Positions 8,042-14,784 of a stretch of 64,000 nucleotides of DNA are shown one piece after another (positions within the stretch are counted from its first letter, which is position 1; each line of letters starts with the position of its first letter). Both the position numbers and the translations under genes were made by a program. Source of the stretch: Fontibacterium universale (GTDB lineage: Bacteria; Pseudomonadota; Alphaproteobacteria; Pelagibacterales; Pelagibacteraceae). Below the pieces are notes generated by a model. It searched no databases. It was not told where the DNA came from and saw only the letters and a program-made list of their open reading frames with translations. The DNA lies in the NCBI GenBank assembly GCA_965236175.1, contig CBDEAT010000002.1, forward strand, positions 1-64,000. The letters are read 5' to 3'.

Positions 8042-8314
8042 TTATTTATTAATTTTTTTTAATAGTTGATTTGAAACCTTGAATTTGTGGTGTTGATTTA
8101 GATAGGTTTTAAAACATAAATTGATTATATTTTTATTCCATATTTCTTTTTTTTCTTTCGGAGAAAGGTCTAATGTTAATGTATCTATATATTTAAAAAA
8201 AAATTCATATATCTCAAATAAAGTACTCATATCTGCTTCGTGAATTCTCTTTTTTGAAAATTTTTCTTTTGCAACCTTATCTGCTGTAAGCATTATAAGA
8301 GCTAAATCTTTCAT
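8042..8314 (-). CDS. Unrecognised small cargo protein (90 aa)
   Basis: 90 residues, probably mostly helical (ADKVAKEKFSKKRI, TLFEIYEFFFKYIDTL). No signal peptide or membrane span. Its start overlaps the stop of the upstream gene by 4 bp (ATGA type), so the two are translationally coupled; a paired function such as toxin/antitoxin is possible but unsupported by any motif. Confidence 0.55.
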   Translation of the reverse strand: MKDLALIMLTADKVAKEKFSKKRIHEADMSTLFEIYEFFFKYIDTLTLDLSPKEKKEIWNKNIINLCFKTYLNQHHKFKVSNQLLKKINK

Positions 8315-8682
8315 TTAACAATCCTAATCATTTGTTTTCTTCTAACTTTATAATAATCATTTCTTGCATAAACTACATATAAGTTTCTCAAAATTAATAC
8401 TATCTCATCTATTTTACTTAATGTTTTTTTTCTAGAAGGTATCTTATGGATATAATTTAAAGTATGAACCGATTTAGTTCCTTGATAAATATTTAATCTT
8501 GCAAGTAAATCTCTATCTACCTTTTTAATTATCTTAAATTTTTCTGAAAAAGTTAGGTTTGATAAAGTTCTTAAAATACCATCACGATAATATTGAAATC
8601 CTTGCGACTCAAGTTGCTTTTCTTTTTTTGCTTTCTCCGGGTCTAGAATTAAAATTTCATCAAAATAACTTCCTTGTTTCAT
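8311..8682 (-). CDS. Unrecognised cargo protein (123 aa), first gene of leftward operon
   Basis: 123 residues, basic, no recognised domain; the C-terminal half is a helical, Arg/Lys-rich stretch (YYKVRRKQMIRIVK) that could bind nucleic acid (inference). The start is preceded by an AAAGAAAGG run that can act as a ribosome binding site. It heads the leftward operon; about 75 bp upstream lies a 43-bp sequence that recurs, inverted, upstream of the rightward operon. Confidence 0.55.
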   Translation of the reverse strand: MKQGSYFDEILILDPEKAKKEKQLESQGFQYYRDGILRTLSNLTFSEKFKIIKKVDRDLLARLNIYQGTKSVHTLNYIHKIPSRKKTLSKIDEIVLILRNLYVVYARNDYYKVRRKQMIRIVK

Positions 8683-8755
8683 TGCAAATACCTTTCTTTT
8701 TAAATTGATATTTGTTCAAATAAAAATGTAATGCAGAAATAATTTAGGACTTTAA

Positions 8756-8798
8756 AAGACAAATTCATCTCTACATTACAAGGTTAAGCGAACGTCTT
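8756..8798 (-). repeat. 43-bp control repeat, copy 1 (inverted partner of 9943-9983)
   Basis: Read on the minus strand this contains TAACCTTGTAATGTAG (8771-8786), bracketed by AGACGTT and TTTGTCTT. The same arrangement occurs on the plus strand at 9943-9983, with a few substitutions and two single-base gaps. Each copy lies upstream of an outward-facing operon and the pair brackets the nuclease gene. A shared promoter/operator is the simplest reading; the ends of a small mobile cassette is the alternative. Confidence 0.6.
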
Positions 8799-8868
8799 AA
8801 ATGATATTATATTAATATTCTTATTTTTAAAATATAAATTACAAGTTGAAATATCTTTTTTTAAAATC

Positions 8869-9783
8869 TTACTTATATTCTTTTAATTTAAAATCCACTT
8901 CATAAAGAAATACCTCAGTGTTAGGCACCATAGTTCTTGCATATTCTAATTTGTTATCAAATTGACCGGCTACTATTATTCCTTTTACATTTTCATCTTT
9001 CTTATTCTTTCTAATCCAGCCCATATAACGGGTTAATTGTCCCACAGTATCATCGCTAGTTTGATTTTTCTTAAGCTCAATTACGACATAGTTTTTAGTA
9101 ATTTTATCTTTAGCAAGAATGTCAATTTTACCTATGTCGGTTTGATACTGTTGGCTAATTACTTCTCCATCTTCAATTAATAACTCATACTTCTTACCGA
9201 ATTCTGTAGTCTCCCAGTTTTCTATTATAAAATCTTCAAGTTGTTTTTCCATAAAGAAAAGACCGCGATTAACAACTGAAGTTTCGTCTTTTATTTCTAA
9301 TGATATAGAATTTTTATAAACTTTAATGATTTCATTTAAATCTTTAATAAGATTTTCACTACTTTGAATTTTTTTATCATCTGTTTCAAATGAAACTTTA
9401 TTATTATTTATTTCTATGTTGTAAGATTTAAACAAAAATGAGTCCCCGTATCTTGGGGGATTATTTAAATAATCTTTAATTTGTTTGTTATTATTTGTTA
9501 TTTCTGATGGCCAAGTTGTTGGATATTCAGAAGTCTCACTTACTCCATATGCTAATATTAGTTTATTCTCATTTTTATAAAATAAATAAACAGGATAAAA
9601 ACCATTACTAGTTTGCATTTCTTGGGCTAAAAAAGAAATCCAACTCACTCTTGCAGGTACTCCTTGTCCAAAAGAAACCTTCATCTTTAAATCTGCAAAT
9701 ATCTTTGGATAATTTAGAACTTTTAAATTGTTTGTCTTAGACTGAAGTATAAAATTTTCTAAGATAGAGTTTATATTTTCCAT
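8869..9783 (-). CDS. MrcB-N / NucS-like nuclease fusion (putative modification-dependent restriction enzyme)
   Basis: 304 residues in two parts. Residues about 10-160 resemble the MrcB N-terminal (DUF3578) recognition domain: MKVSFGQGVPARVSWISFLA, then YPVYLFYKNENKLILAYGVS. Residues about 175-300 are a NucS/DUF91-type PD-(D/E)XK nuclease: EKQLEDFIIENW, GKIDILA (Asp 221), YVVIELKK (Glu 236, Lys 238) and GQLTRYMGWI. The fusion suggests an enzyme that recognises modified or foreign DNA and cuts it, possibly a single-protein anti-phage system. It stands alone between two divergent operons, bracketed by inverted 43-bp repeats. No motor (McrB AAA+) gene is visible nearby. Confidence 0.75.
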   Translation of the reverse strand: MENINSILENFILQSKTNNLKVLNYPKIFADLKMKVSFGQGVPARVSWISFLAQEMQTSNGFYPVYLFYKNENKLILAYGVSETSEYPTTWPSEITNNNKQIKDYLNNPPRYGDSFLFKSYNIEINNNKVSFETDDKKIQSSENLIKDLNEIIKVYKNSISLEIKDETSVVNRGLFFMEKQLEDFIIENWETTEFGKKYELLIEDGEVISQQYQTDIGKIDILAKDKITKNYVVIELKKNQTSDDTVGQLTRYMGWIRKNKKDENVKGIIVAGQFDNKLEYARTMVPNTEVFLYEVDFKLKEYK

Positions 9784-9942
9784 TAATAACTTCGTTTATC
9801 TTTTATCACTCCTCTAACTCCACCTCTAGTATTTTCAGCATCTCCTTTTTTTCTTGAAATTAAATAGATATGACAATGATTAATAGTTTGTCCTGATTAT
9901 CAAACTTGATTTTATCTCCCGAATAGCAATATAATTATAATT

Positions 9943-9983
9943 AGACGTTTACATAACCTTGTAATGTAGTGTGATTTTGTCTT
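9943..9983 (+). repeat. 43-bp control repeat, copy 2
   Basis: The plus-strand partner of 8756-8798, with the identical 16-bp core TAACCTTGTAATGTAG at 9954-9969. It lies 75-115 bp upstream of the rightward cargo operon. A third, shorter copy of the core follows at 10044-10059. The remaining intergenic DNA (9784-9942) shows no gene. Confidence 0.6.
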
Positions 9984-10043
9984 AAGAATTGAGTTCTTAT
10001 TTCTATTTTCCTTACATTCACCGTTATTGAACGAAAATTAACA

Positions 10044-10059
10044 TAACCTTGTGATGTAA
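10044..10059 (+). promoter_or_regulatory. Third copy of the TAACCTTGT(A/G)ATGTA core, at the operon start
   Basis: TAACCTTGTGATGTAA, with one internal change from the core at 9954-9969, sits 90 bp downstream of that copy and touches the start codon region of the first rightward cargo gene. Its position over the translation start suggests a repressor/operator site (inference). No candidate regulator gene with a recognisable helix-turn-helix is visible in the cargo. Confidence 0.4.
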
Positions 10060-10454
10060 TGTTTATGAAGAAAATAAATGAAAGAGTACATAAAGTTGAA
10101 GCATTTTTAATAAGAACTTTTTATTATGTTTTTATTAAATTTATTGAAAAAAAAATAATAAACAAAATTAAATTTAAACTTACTTTAAGATTAATAAAAA
10201 TTGAAACTGCTCCTGAACCTTATTTTAATGAATTAGATGAACAAAAAAGGATGGAAATAATTGGTGGAGAATGGTTTAAATATAATCAATGGATGAAAGA
10301 CCCAACTTTAAATGAATGTTGGGCAAGGGTACATTGGCAGTTAAATAAAGAATATTACATTCGTTATAGTAAGGAATATTATAGGGAGGTTGAAAAAAGA
10401 GTTTATATGATGCGTCCTGATTTAATGAAAAAATATCATTCTCATAATAATTGA
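10059..10454 (+). CDS. Unrecognised cargo protein (129-131 aa), first gene of rightward operon
   Basis: ATG at 10059 or 10065 (MFMKK): the second is as likely because the first overlaps the repeat core. Very basic and helical N-terminal half (about residues 1-50), then a tryptophan-rich central part (GGEWFKYNQWMKDPTL, ECWARVHWQL) and a Tyr/Arg-rich tail. No family recognised. The Trp/Tyr-rich block may mark a small conserved domain. Confidence 0.55.
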   Translation: MFMKKINERVHKVEAFLIRTFYYVFIKFIEKKIINKIKFKLTLRLIKIETAPEPYFNELDEQKRMEIIGGEWFKYNQWMKDPTLNECWARVHWQLNKEYYIRYSKEYYREVEKRVYMMRPDLMKKYHSHNN

Positions 10455-10455
10455 T

Positions 10456-10536
10456 ATGAAAAAAACATATAAAACTTCTTATGAAGAATACGTAGGTGAA
10501 TTTAAAGATGTAGAGTTTTTAGGTAATCTTAAATGA
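10456..10536 (+). CDS. Possible 26-aa peptide in the rightward operon
   Basis: ATG 10456 to TGA 10534-10536. It starts one base after the stop of the upstream gene, and its stop overlaps the start of the next small frame in an ATGA arrangement. The peptide is acidic/aromatic (SYEEYVGEFKDVEFLGNLK). The chain of overlaps across 10454-10592 suggests translated, coupled frames, but such short frames can arise by chance. Confidence 0.35.
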   Translation: MKKTYKTSYEEYVGEFKDVEFLGNLK

Positions 10537-10592
10537 AAAAAAATACTGGATTTTCTCGCAAATATCTTTGTTATGAGACAAAGTTAATATGA
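10533..10592 (+). CDS. Possible 19-aa coupled peptide
   Basis: ATG 10533 overlaps the previous stop (ATGA) and its own TGA (10590-10592) overlaps the ATG of the next gene at 10589 in the same way. It may be a translational relay rather than a functional peptide. Confidence 0.3.
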   Translation: MKKNTGFSRKYLCYETKLI

Positions 10593-10900
10593 AGAAAAAT
10601 AAAAAAATATTAAAAAATTTATTTCACGTAATCAACTTTCTTTATTTTGCCAGAGATAATTTTCAATTGATAAAAAATAAAAAACTAAAAGAAAAAAAAT
10701 TAAAACAAATTTCTATGTTAGAAGATTGGCAGGCAGATTTATCAAAAAAATATTTAAAAAATGGTGATTATCTTACTGAAGATGAAATGAAAAAATTCTT
10801 TGTAATGTATCAGACTTGTAGTTTAATTTATGATTTAAATTTTAAGGAATTAATTAATGGAAAAGAATTTCATTTACAATTTGATTATTCACAAAAATGA
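10589..10900 (+). CDS. Unrecognised cargo protein (103 aa)
   Basis: 103 residues with a lysine-rich, helical N-terminal half and a C-terminal acidic/aromatic part (GDYLTEDEMKKFFVMYQTCS). No domain recognised. It is coupled upstream by an ATGA overlap and its TGA again overlaps an ATG (10897), opening a 12-codon frame that ends at 10935. Part of the rightward operon. Confidence 0.5.
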   Translation: MKKNKKILKNLFHVINFLYFARDNFQLIKNKKLKEKKLKQISMLEDWQADLSKKYLKNGDYLTEDEMKKFFVMYQTCSLIYDLNFKELINGKEFHLQFDYSQK

Positions 10901-10939
10901 AAAGAATTAATAAAAAAATTAAATTAGTAAATTAGAACA

Positions 10940-11293
10940 ATGAATAAAAAGTATAAATTATCTACTCGTGAAAGATTATTGTTAAACAAAGTTAAATCTT
11001 ATTTTCCAGATGGATTACATAAGATAGGACCTAATTCTGATGAACTTTTTATAGTACTTAATCAAGCACCATTAAATGAGGACGATATGAAAGACTGTAT
11101 TATTGCTGCTTACAAAAATAATCTTAATCTCTCGCCAAAAAAAAAATATGATGGACAAGAAAGTTTAGATAATTTTTTAATAGCAATACAAAGTTATAAA
11201 GAAGTCTTTAAAAAATCTCCTAAAAGTATTGAAAATTATAATAAAATAATTGCGGAATTAGTTTCTTTAAATAATAAAAATTTAGTTAAATGA
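10940..11293 (+). CDS. Unrecognised cargo protein (117 aa)
   Basis: 117 residues, soluble. The N-terminal part has a compact charged helix (LSTRERLLLNKVKSYFPDGL), followed by LNEDDMKDCIIAAYKNNLNL. No family recognised. Its TGA overlaps the ATG of the next gene by 4 bp (11290), so the two are coupled. Confidence 0.5.
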   Translation: MNKKYKLSTRERLLLNKVKSYFPDGLHKIGPNSDELFIVLNQAPLNEDDMKDCIIAAYKNNLNLSPKKKYDGQESLDNFLIAIQSYKEVFKKSPKSIENYNKIIAELVSLNNKNLVK

Positions 11294-11571
11294 AAAAAAT
11301 TACCTTTTTATTTTTTATTTTGAGTGGTTGCGCAAATAGAGGAGATGAAGGTGTCGTTTTATCAGGAATAATTTTTGTTATAGCAATTGTATCTATATCC
11401 TTAATTTTAAGACCCTTTTTTAGTATTATGGAAAAAAGTGGAGATATTAAAAATAAAAAAATTAGTCAGTTTTTATTCGCATTTAGTATAATTTGTATAA
11501 TTATCATTTTATTTAATCTTGATAAAATTTTTGTTTTTATATTTAAACCTATAAAAAATTTATTTTTCTAA
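11290..11571 (+). CDS. Small membrane lipoprotein-like cargo protein (93 aa)
   Basis: 93 residues. The N-terminus MKKITFLFFILSGC has a lipobox-like LSGC at residues 11-14, followed by two further hydrophobic segments (SGIIFVIAIVSISLILRPFF and FLFAFSIICIIIILFNL). It could be a lipoprotein with two spans, or a polytopic protein whose Cys is coincidental. Last gene of the rightward operon. Its stop lies 9 bp before the internal left-end repeat, mirroring the other end of the module. Confidence 0.55.
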   Translation: MKKITFLFFILSGCANRGDEGVVLSGIIFVIAIVSISLILRPFFSIMEKSGDIKNKKISQFLFAFSIICIIIILFNLDKIFVFIFKPIKNLFF

Positions 11572-11579
11572 AATGAATA

Positions 11580-11816
11580 CCAAAATAATCCTAAGAAAAA
11601 ATCCGACACATCCATCGCATAGTAGGAAATAAATAATTCCCCCCTTACTGGTTAATTTTTGGTTGTCACACTGGTGTCACAAAAAGATTGCTTGAGATGT
11701 TAATTTTTATTAACTTGCAGATGATAGTGCAGTGGCCAAAATGAAGTTCCTCAAGAGGAACGCAAGGTTTGGTAGCGGGAAGTGGAATCGAACCACCGAC
11801 CTCAGGCTTATGAGTC
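11580..11816 (-). repeat. Left-end inverted repeat (IR-L), inner copy, 237 bp
   Basis: The inverted partner of 5092-5328, including the TGTGACA pair and the whole left end up to the att core. Together the copies bracket the 6,251-bp cargo module. The region 11572-11910 holds no protein gene other than these end sequences (a chance 19-codon frame starts at 11574). Confidence 0.9.
11768..11816 (-). other. Internal attP-like core, inverted
   Basis: On the minus strand this reads right end, att core, left end without interruption, as expected for the joined ends of a circular excised element. The core has the element-type T (A at 11786 on the plus strand) like attL and unlike attR. Its 5' flank (CTTC) matches the right end and its 3' flank (CCTTGCG) matches the left end. 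Confidence 0.85.
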
Positions 11817-12026
11817 GAAGCCGGACCTTGCGAACATCATTGGTTTAATTGATGTTATCCTCAAGGTAACAACTCTTGTCACAGCCCTGTCACACTAACA
11901 GGAGAAAAATATGGCTTCAATAAGAAAACGTCAAGGGAAGTATCAGGTACAGGTGCGCATCCAAGGTCAGAGCATTAGTAAAACATTTTGTTATCTAAAA
12001 GATGCTCAAAGATGGGGCGCTTTTTA
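11768..12026 (-). repeat. Right-end inverted repeat (IR-R), inner copy, 259 bp
   Basis: Inverted copy of 14575-14833, with one mismatch inside the att core. It contains the att core, the integrase upstream region with its paired TGTGACA sites, the GGAG ribosome binding site and the first 38 integrase codons. Identity stops abruptly at 12026 within the coding sequence, so the repeat boundary is not a gene boundary. Confidence 0.9.
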
Positions 12027-12027
12027 A
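11911..12027 (+). pseudogene. 5' fragment of the integrase gene (38 codons)
   Basis: Starts at ATG 11911 after GGAGAAAAAT and is identical to residues 1-38 of the integrase at 14690 (MASIRKRQGKYQVQ to RWGAF). It then meets TAA (12025-12027) at the repeat edge. The next frame begins with TTG directly after this stop. It could act as a translated leader that delivers ribosomes to the downstream polymerase-like gene (inference). Confidence 0.85.
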
Positions 12028-13489
12028 TTGAAGTCTGTTTTCTTTTTTAATTATCAATCCTCTAATGATAAATTTCTAAAAGAAGTAAGTGATATTGTTA
12101 TTAATAAAATTAAAAGCAATAGAAAGACTGCAAAAGGTTTAACTGAAGCTATCCTAAAAAAAGAAAATCAAACAATAAAACTAATTATAGATGCTTTGTA
12201 TCAAGCCTACTTTAGTATTCCTAAAGTTTTAGTTGCTCTTCCTCTTAAGAAGTCTTTCTATTCTAATCTTAAAATAGGTTATAGAGCTGTAAAAAGAATA
12301 TTTGATGTCTTAAAAGAAGTTGGGCTGGTAGAATTTAAATTAGGTAATACATACTCAAGTAAGGCAACATTAATTACACCTACCAACAAGCTAATTTTAA
12401 TATTTGAAACGTTAGGATTTAAGTGGAGACCTTATGAACTTAGTGATGACTACGAAATTATTTCAATTACAGATAAAATTAAAGTTAATAAGAAAAAGAA
12501 AAGAATAATACTACCCACACCAGATACTAATCAAATTAGGCAATATAGAGAAAACTTAAGATTTATTAATTATTTACTTTTAAGAAGCTGTATTGCTTTA
12601 AATATAGATGATGTTGCTTATAAAATTTTGGAAAGGGAGATTGAAGTTAAAAATAAAACTTTAGTTAAAGATAAATTTTGGAGAAGTAAAATTCATCATT
12701 CAATTAACTTTTCTAAAGTAATTTTAAGGAGAGTTTTTTCTAGAAATAGTATTGAAACTAATGGTAGATTTTATGGTGGTTGGTGGCAGTCGTTACCTGA
12801 GAAATATAGAACACACATAACTATAAATGGAATTAAGACTGTAGAAATAGATTACTCCTCTATGATTATGAGGATGTTGTATGCTAAGGAAAATATTAAT
12901 ATTGAAGAAGTCAAAAGACCTATACGATATTGGCTTACCTGCTACTGAAGACCAAAGAGTTTTAATTAAAAGATTTATAATTGCTAGTATTAATGATGAA
13001 AAAGGAAGATATAGACTTTCTAATGAAGAGCTAAAGATTTTAGGAATAACTCATACTCAGTTATTCAGATTAGTTAAAAAGGTTCATGCTCCAATTGAAA
13101 AATATTTTAGTTCAGGAATAGGTTTAAAATTAATGTTTGAAGACTCTAAGATAGCTGAAGATATAATGTTATATTTTTTAGAGAAAGCCATAGTGGTTCT
13201 TCCTATTCATGATAGTTTTATAATTCAACAGCCTTTTGCATCTGAACTAAAACAGCAAATGGCAGCATCTTTTAAGAAAATAGTAGGTAGCACAACCTTA
13301 GTTAAACAATCCACTTCTTCTGATAGCTATAATTTTTATGATGATGTTTTTAGCTTGAAGGATAAGAACGAAGACAACTTAAGAATAGTAAATGCTAATC
13401 CAAATAATATTTATTCTTCCTACTTAAATTCTTGGCTAAAGTGGGTGAGAGCTAATAAATTCCATTCATTTAACACTAATAGATATTAA
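12028..13489 (+). pseudogene. Family-A-polymerase-like protein, split by a +1 frameshift
   Basis: Two overlapping frames (12028-12948 and 12881-13489) make one protein of about 480 residues if one A is skipped in the AAAA run near 12913-12916. The first frame ends with GRFYGGWWQSLPEKYRTH and VEIDYSSMIMRMLY, which resembles motif A of family A DNA polymerases (DYSxxxxR). The second gives KDLYDIGLPATEDQRVLIKR and VVLPIHDSFIIQ, resembling the helix-O and motif C (HD) regions. Similar uncharacterised proteins occur in proteobacterial mobile elements. The start is a TTG immediately after the integrase fragment, so the native N-terminus may be lost. A sequencing error, real decay or frameshifting could each explain the split. 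Confidence 0.65.
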
Positions 13490-13590
13490 TTGTTATCTCC
13501 TTCATTAAGGGAACCGGGTATAGGCTAAACAGATTAAAAACAGATAATAAAACACATATGAGAAAATAAAATATTAGAGCTTATGTTCTC

Positions 13591-13605
13591 CTATAGTGTC
13601 ACCTA
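13591..13605 (-). promoter_or_regulatory. SP6-type phage promoter core
   Basis: On the minus strand TAGGTGACACTATAG matches 15 consecutive bases of the SP6 RNA polymerase promoter, with an A/T-rich upstream flank and a GGAGAA start. Flanking sequence differs from common cloning vectors, so vector carry-over is unlikely. It points leftward, antisense to the polymerase-like gene and co-directional with the integrase, 135 bp beyond the integrase stop. The rest of 13490-13739 has no gene, only a weak imperfect hairpin near 13680-13727. Confidence 0.55.
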
Positions 13606-13739
13606 TTTAAATTGCTTAATTTTGATTTAGTTTCGTAATTAGAATCCCTGATATTACAAATTATATTTCATCAAAATTTAGGGGTAATTTGGAGTCAGAA
13701 ACAGCCTTTTAGAGTCAGTTTCTAACCCCAGATTAGTAG

Positions 13740-14690
13740 TTATTGTTGCTGTAATTTAAACACCAAACTCTCGGGTTTAAGATGTGTATAGCGCATTAAT
13801 TGTCTAACATCTTTATGACCAGATATTAGACTTACTTCTGGGATAGTTAATCCTTTCTCAAAAAATCTTGAGATAGCTTCATGTCTTAAATCATGAAAAT
13901 GCAGATTGTCTATACCACTTCTTTTCGTCATTCTATTCCATGCCAATCTTAATGCGTTAGGAGAGACAGGATAGGGCAGAATAGAGTTTTTTAATATCTC
14001 TTTAGCCTTTAATGTTAATGGTATTTTTCTAGGATAACCATTCTTAGAGTCAGCAAGATATATAAAATTATCCTGTAAGTTGTCAGGTTTTATAGCAAGA
14101 ATTTCACTTCTTCTCATACCCGTCTCAATTGCTAATGAAATAATATTATTCATATGAGGATTTTTAAACCTCTCATTTAGAATATATTTCAATTCATTAT
14201 CAGACAGCCTTCTCTCTCTTGGTGGATTTGCTTTAGGTTTAGGAACATTAGTTATGGGATTATAATTTATCGGATAACTCCATTGTTTTATTGCAACATT
14301 GTAGAGGTGATGCAACATAGATAAATCATATCTGCATGTTCTATTACCATCAGGCAACCTTCTATTTTTAAAATCAACAAAGTCCCTAGTTTTTAATTGA
14401 TAAACTTTTCTATTCACTATGGGGTCAGTAAGGAGTCTTTTAAGTCTTATATTTTCCATAAAAGCCCCTTTCTTTGTTGGAGTAATCTCTTTCAGATATC
14501 TATGAATTAAATCTGCTAAAGATAATTGTTTATCTAGAGTGTCTAGTTCTTCACCTAGATTTAACTTGTTTTCGTAAAAAGCGCCCCATCTTTGAGCATC
14601 TTTTAGATAACAAAATGTTTTACTAATGCTCTGACCTTGGATGCGCACCTGTACCTGATACTTCCCTTGACGTTTTCTTATTGAAGCCAT
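13740..14690 (-). CDS. int: Tyrosine recombinase (integrase)
   Basis: 316 residues. An N-terminal Arm-type/SAM-like region (1-150) is followed by the catalytic domain with the full residue set: Arg 193 (GMRRSEIL), Lys 216 (DSKNG), His 266 and Arg 269 (HFHDLRHEA), His 292 (SGHKDV) and Tyr 301 (RYTHL). It starts at ATG 14690 after GGAG. It lies 94 bp from attR and would catalyse insertion into and excision from the tRNA-Met gene. The first 38 codons are duplicated in the internal repeat, so inversion of 12027-14574 would rebuild an intact integrase at the other repeat. Confidence 0.95.
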   Translation of the reverse strand: MASIRKRQGKYQVQVRIQGQSISKTFCYLKDAQRWGAFYENKLNLGEELDTLDKQLSLADLIHRYLKEITPTKKGAFMENIRLKRLLTDPIVNRKVYQLKTRDFVDFKNRRLPDGNRTCRYDLSMLHHLYNVAIKQWSYPINYNPITNVPKPKANPPRERRLSDNELKYILNERFKNPHMNNIISLAIETGMRRSEILAIKPDNLQDNFIYLADSKNGYPRKIPLTLKAKEILKNSILPYPVSPNALRLAWNRMTKRSGIDNLHFHDLRHEAISRFFEKGLTIPEVSLISGHKDVRQLMRYTHLKPESLVFKLQQQ

Positions 14691-14706
14691 ATTTTTCTCC
14701 TGTTAG

Positions 14707-14724
14707 TGTGACAGGGCTGTGACA
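14707..14724 (+). promoter_or_regulatory. Paired TGTGACA sites, right arm
   Basis: TGTGACA at 14707-14713 and 14718-14724, 11 bp apart, just upstream of the integrase start. They match the left-arm pair in sequence, spacing and orientation. They may serve both as arm sites and to autoregulate the integrase, given their position in its upstream region. Confidence 0.5.
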
Positions 14725-14784
14725 AGAGTTGTTACCTTGAGGATAACATCAATTAAACCAATGATGTTCGCAAGGTCCGGCTTC

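Noticed and set aside
13570..13612. Possible cloning-vector contamination around the SP6-like promoter
   Set aside because: Only the 15-base core matches; the flanks do not resemble the usual vector sequence next to SP6 sites and continue as A/T-rich native DNA.
13680..13727. Imperfect hairpin with GGGGT / ACCCC ends near the integrase stop
   Set aside because: Stem is interrupted and has no T-run on the minus side; too weak to call a terminator.
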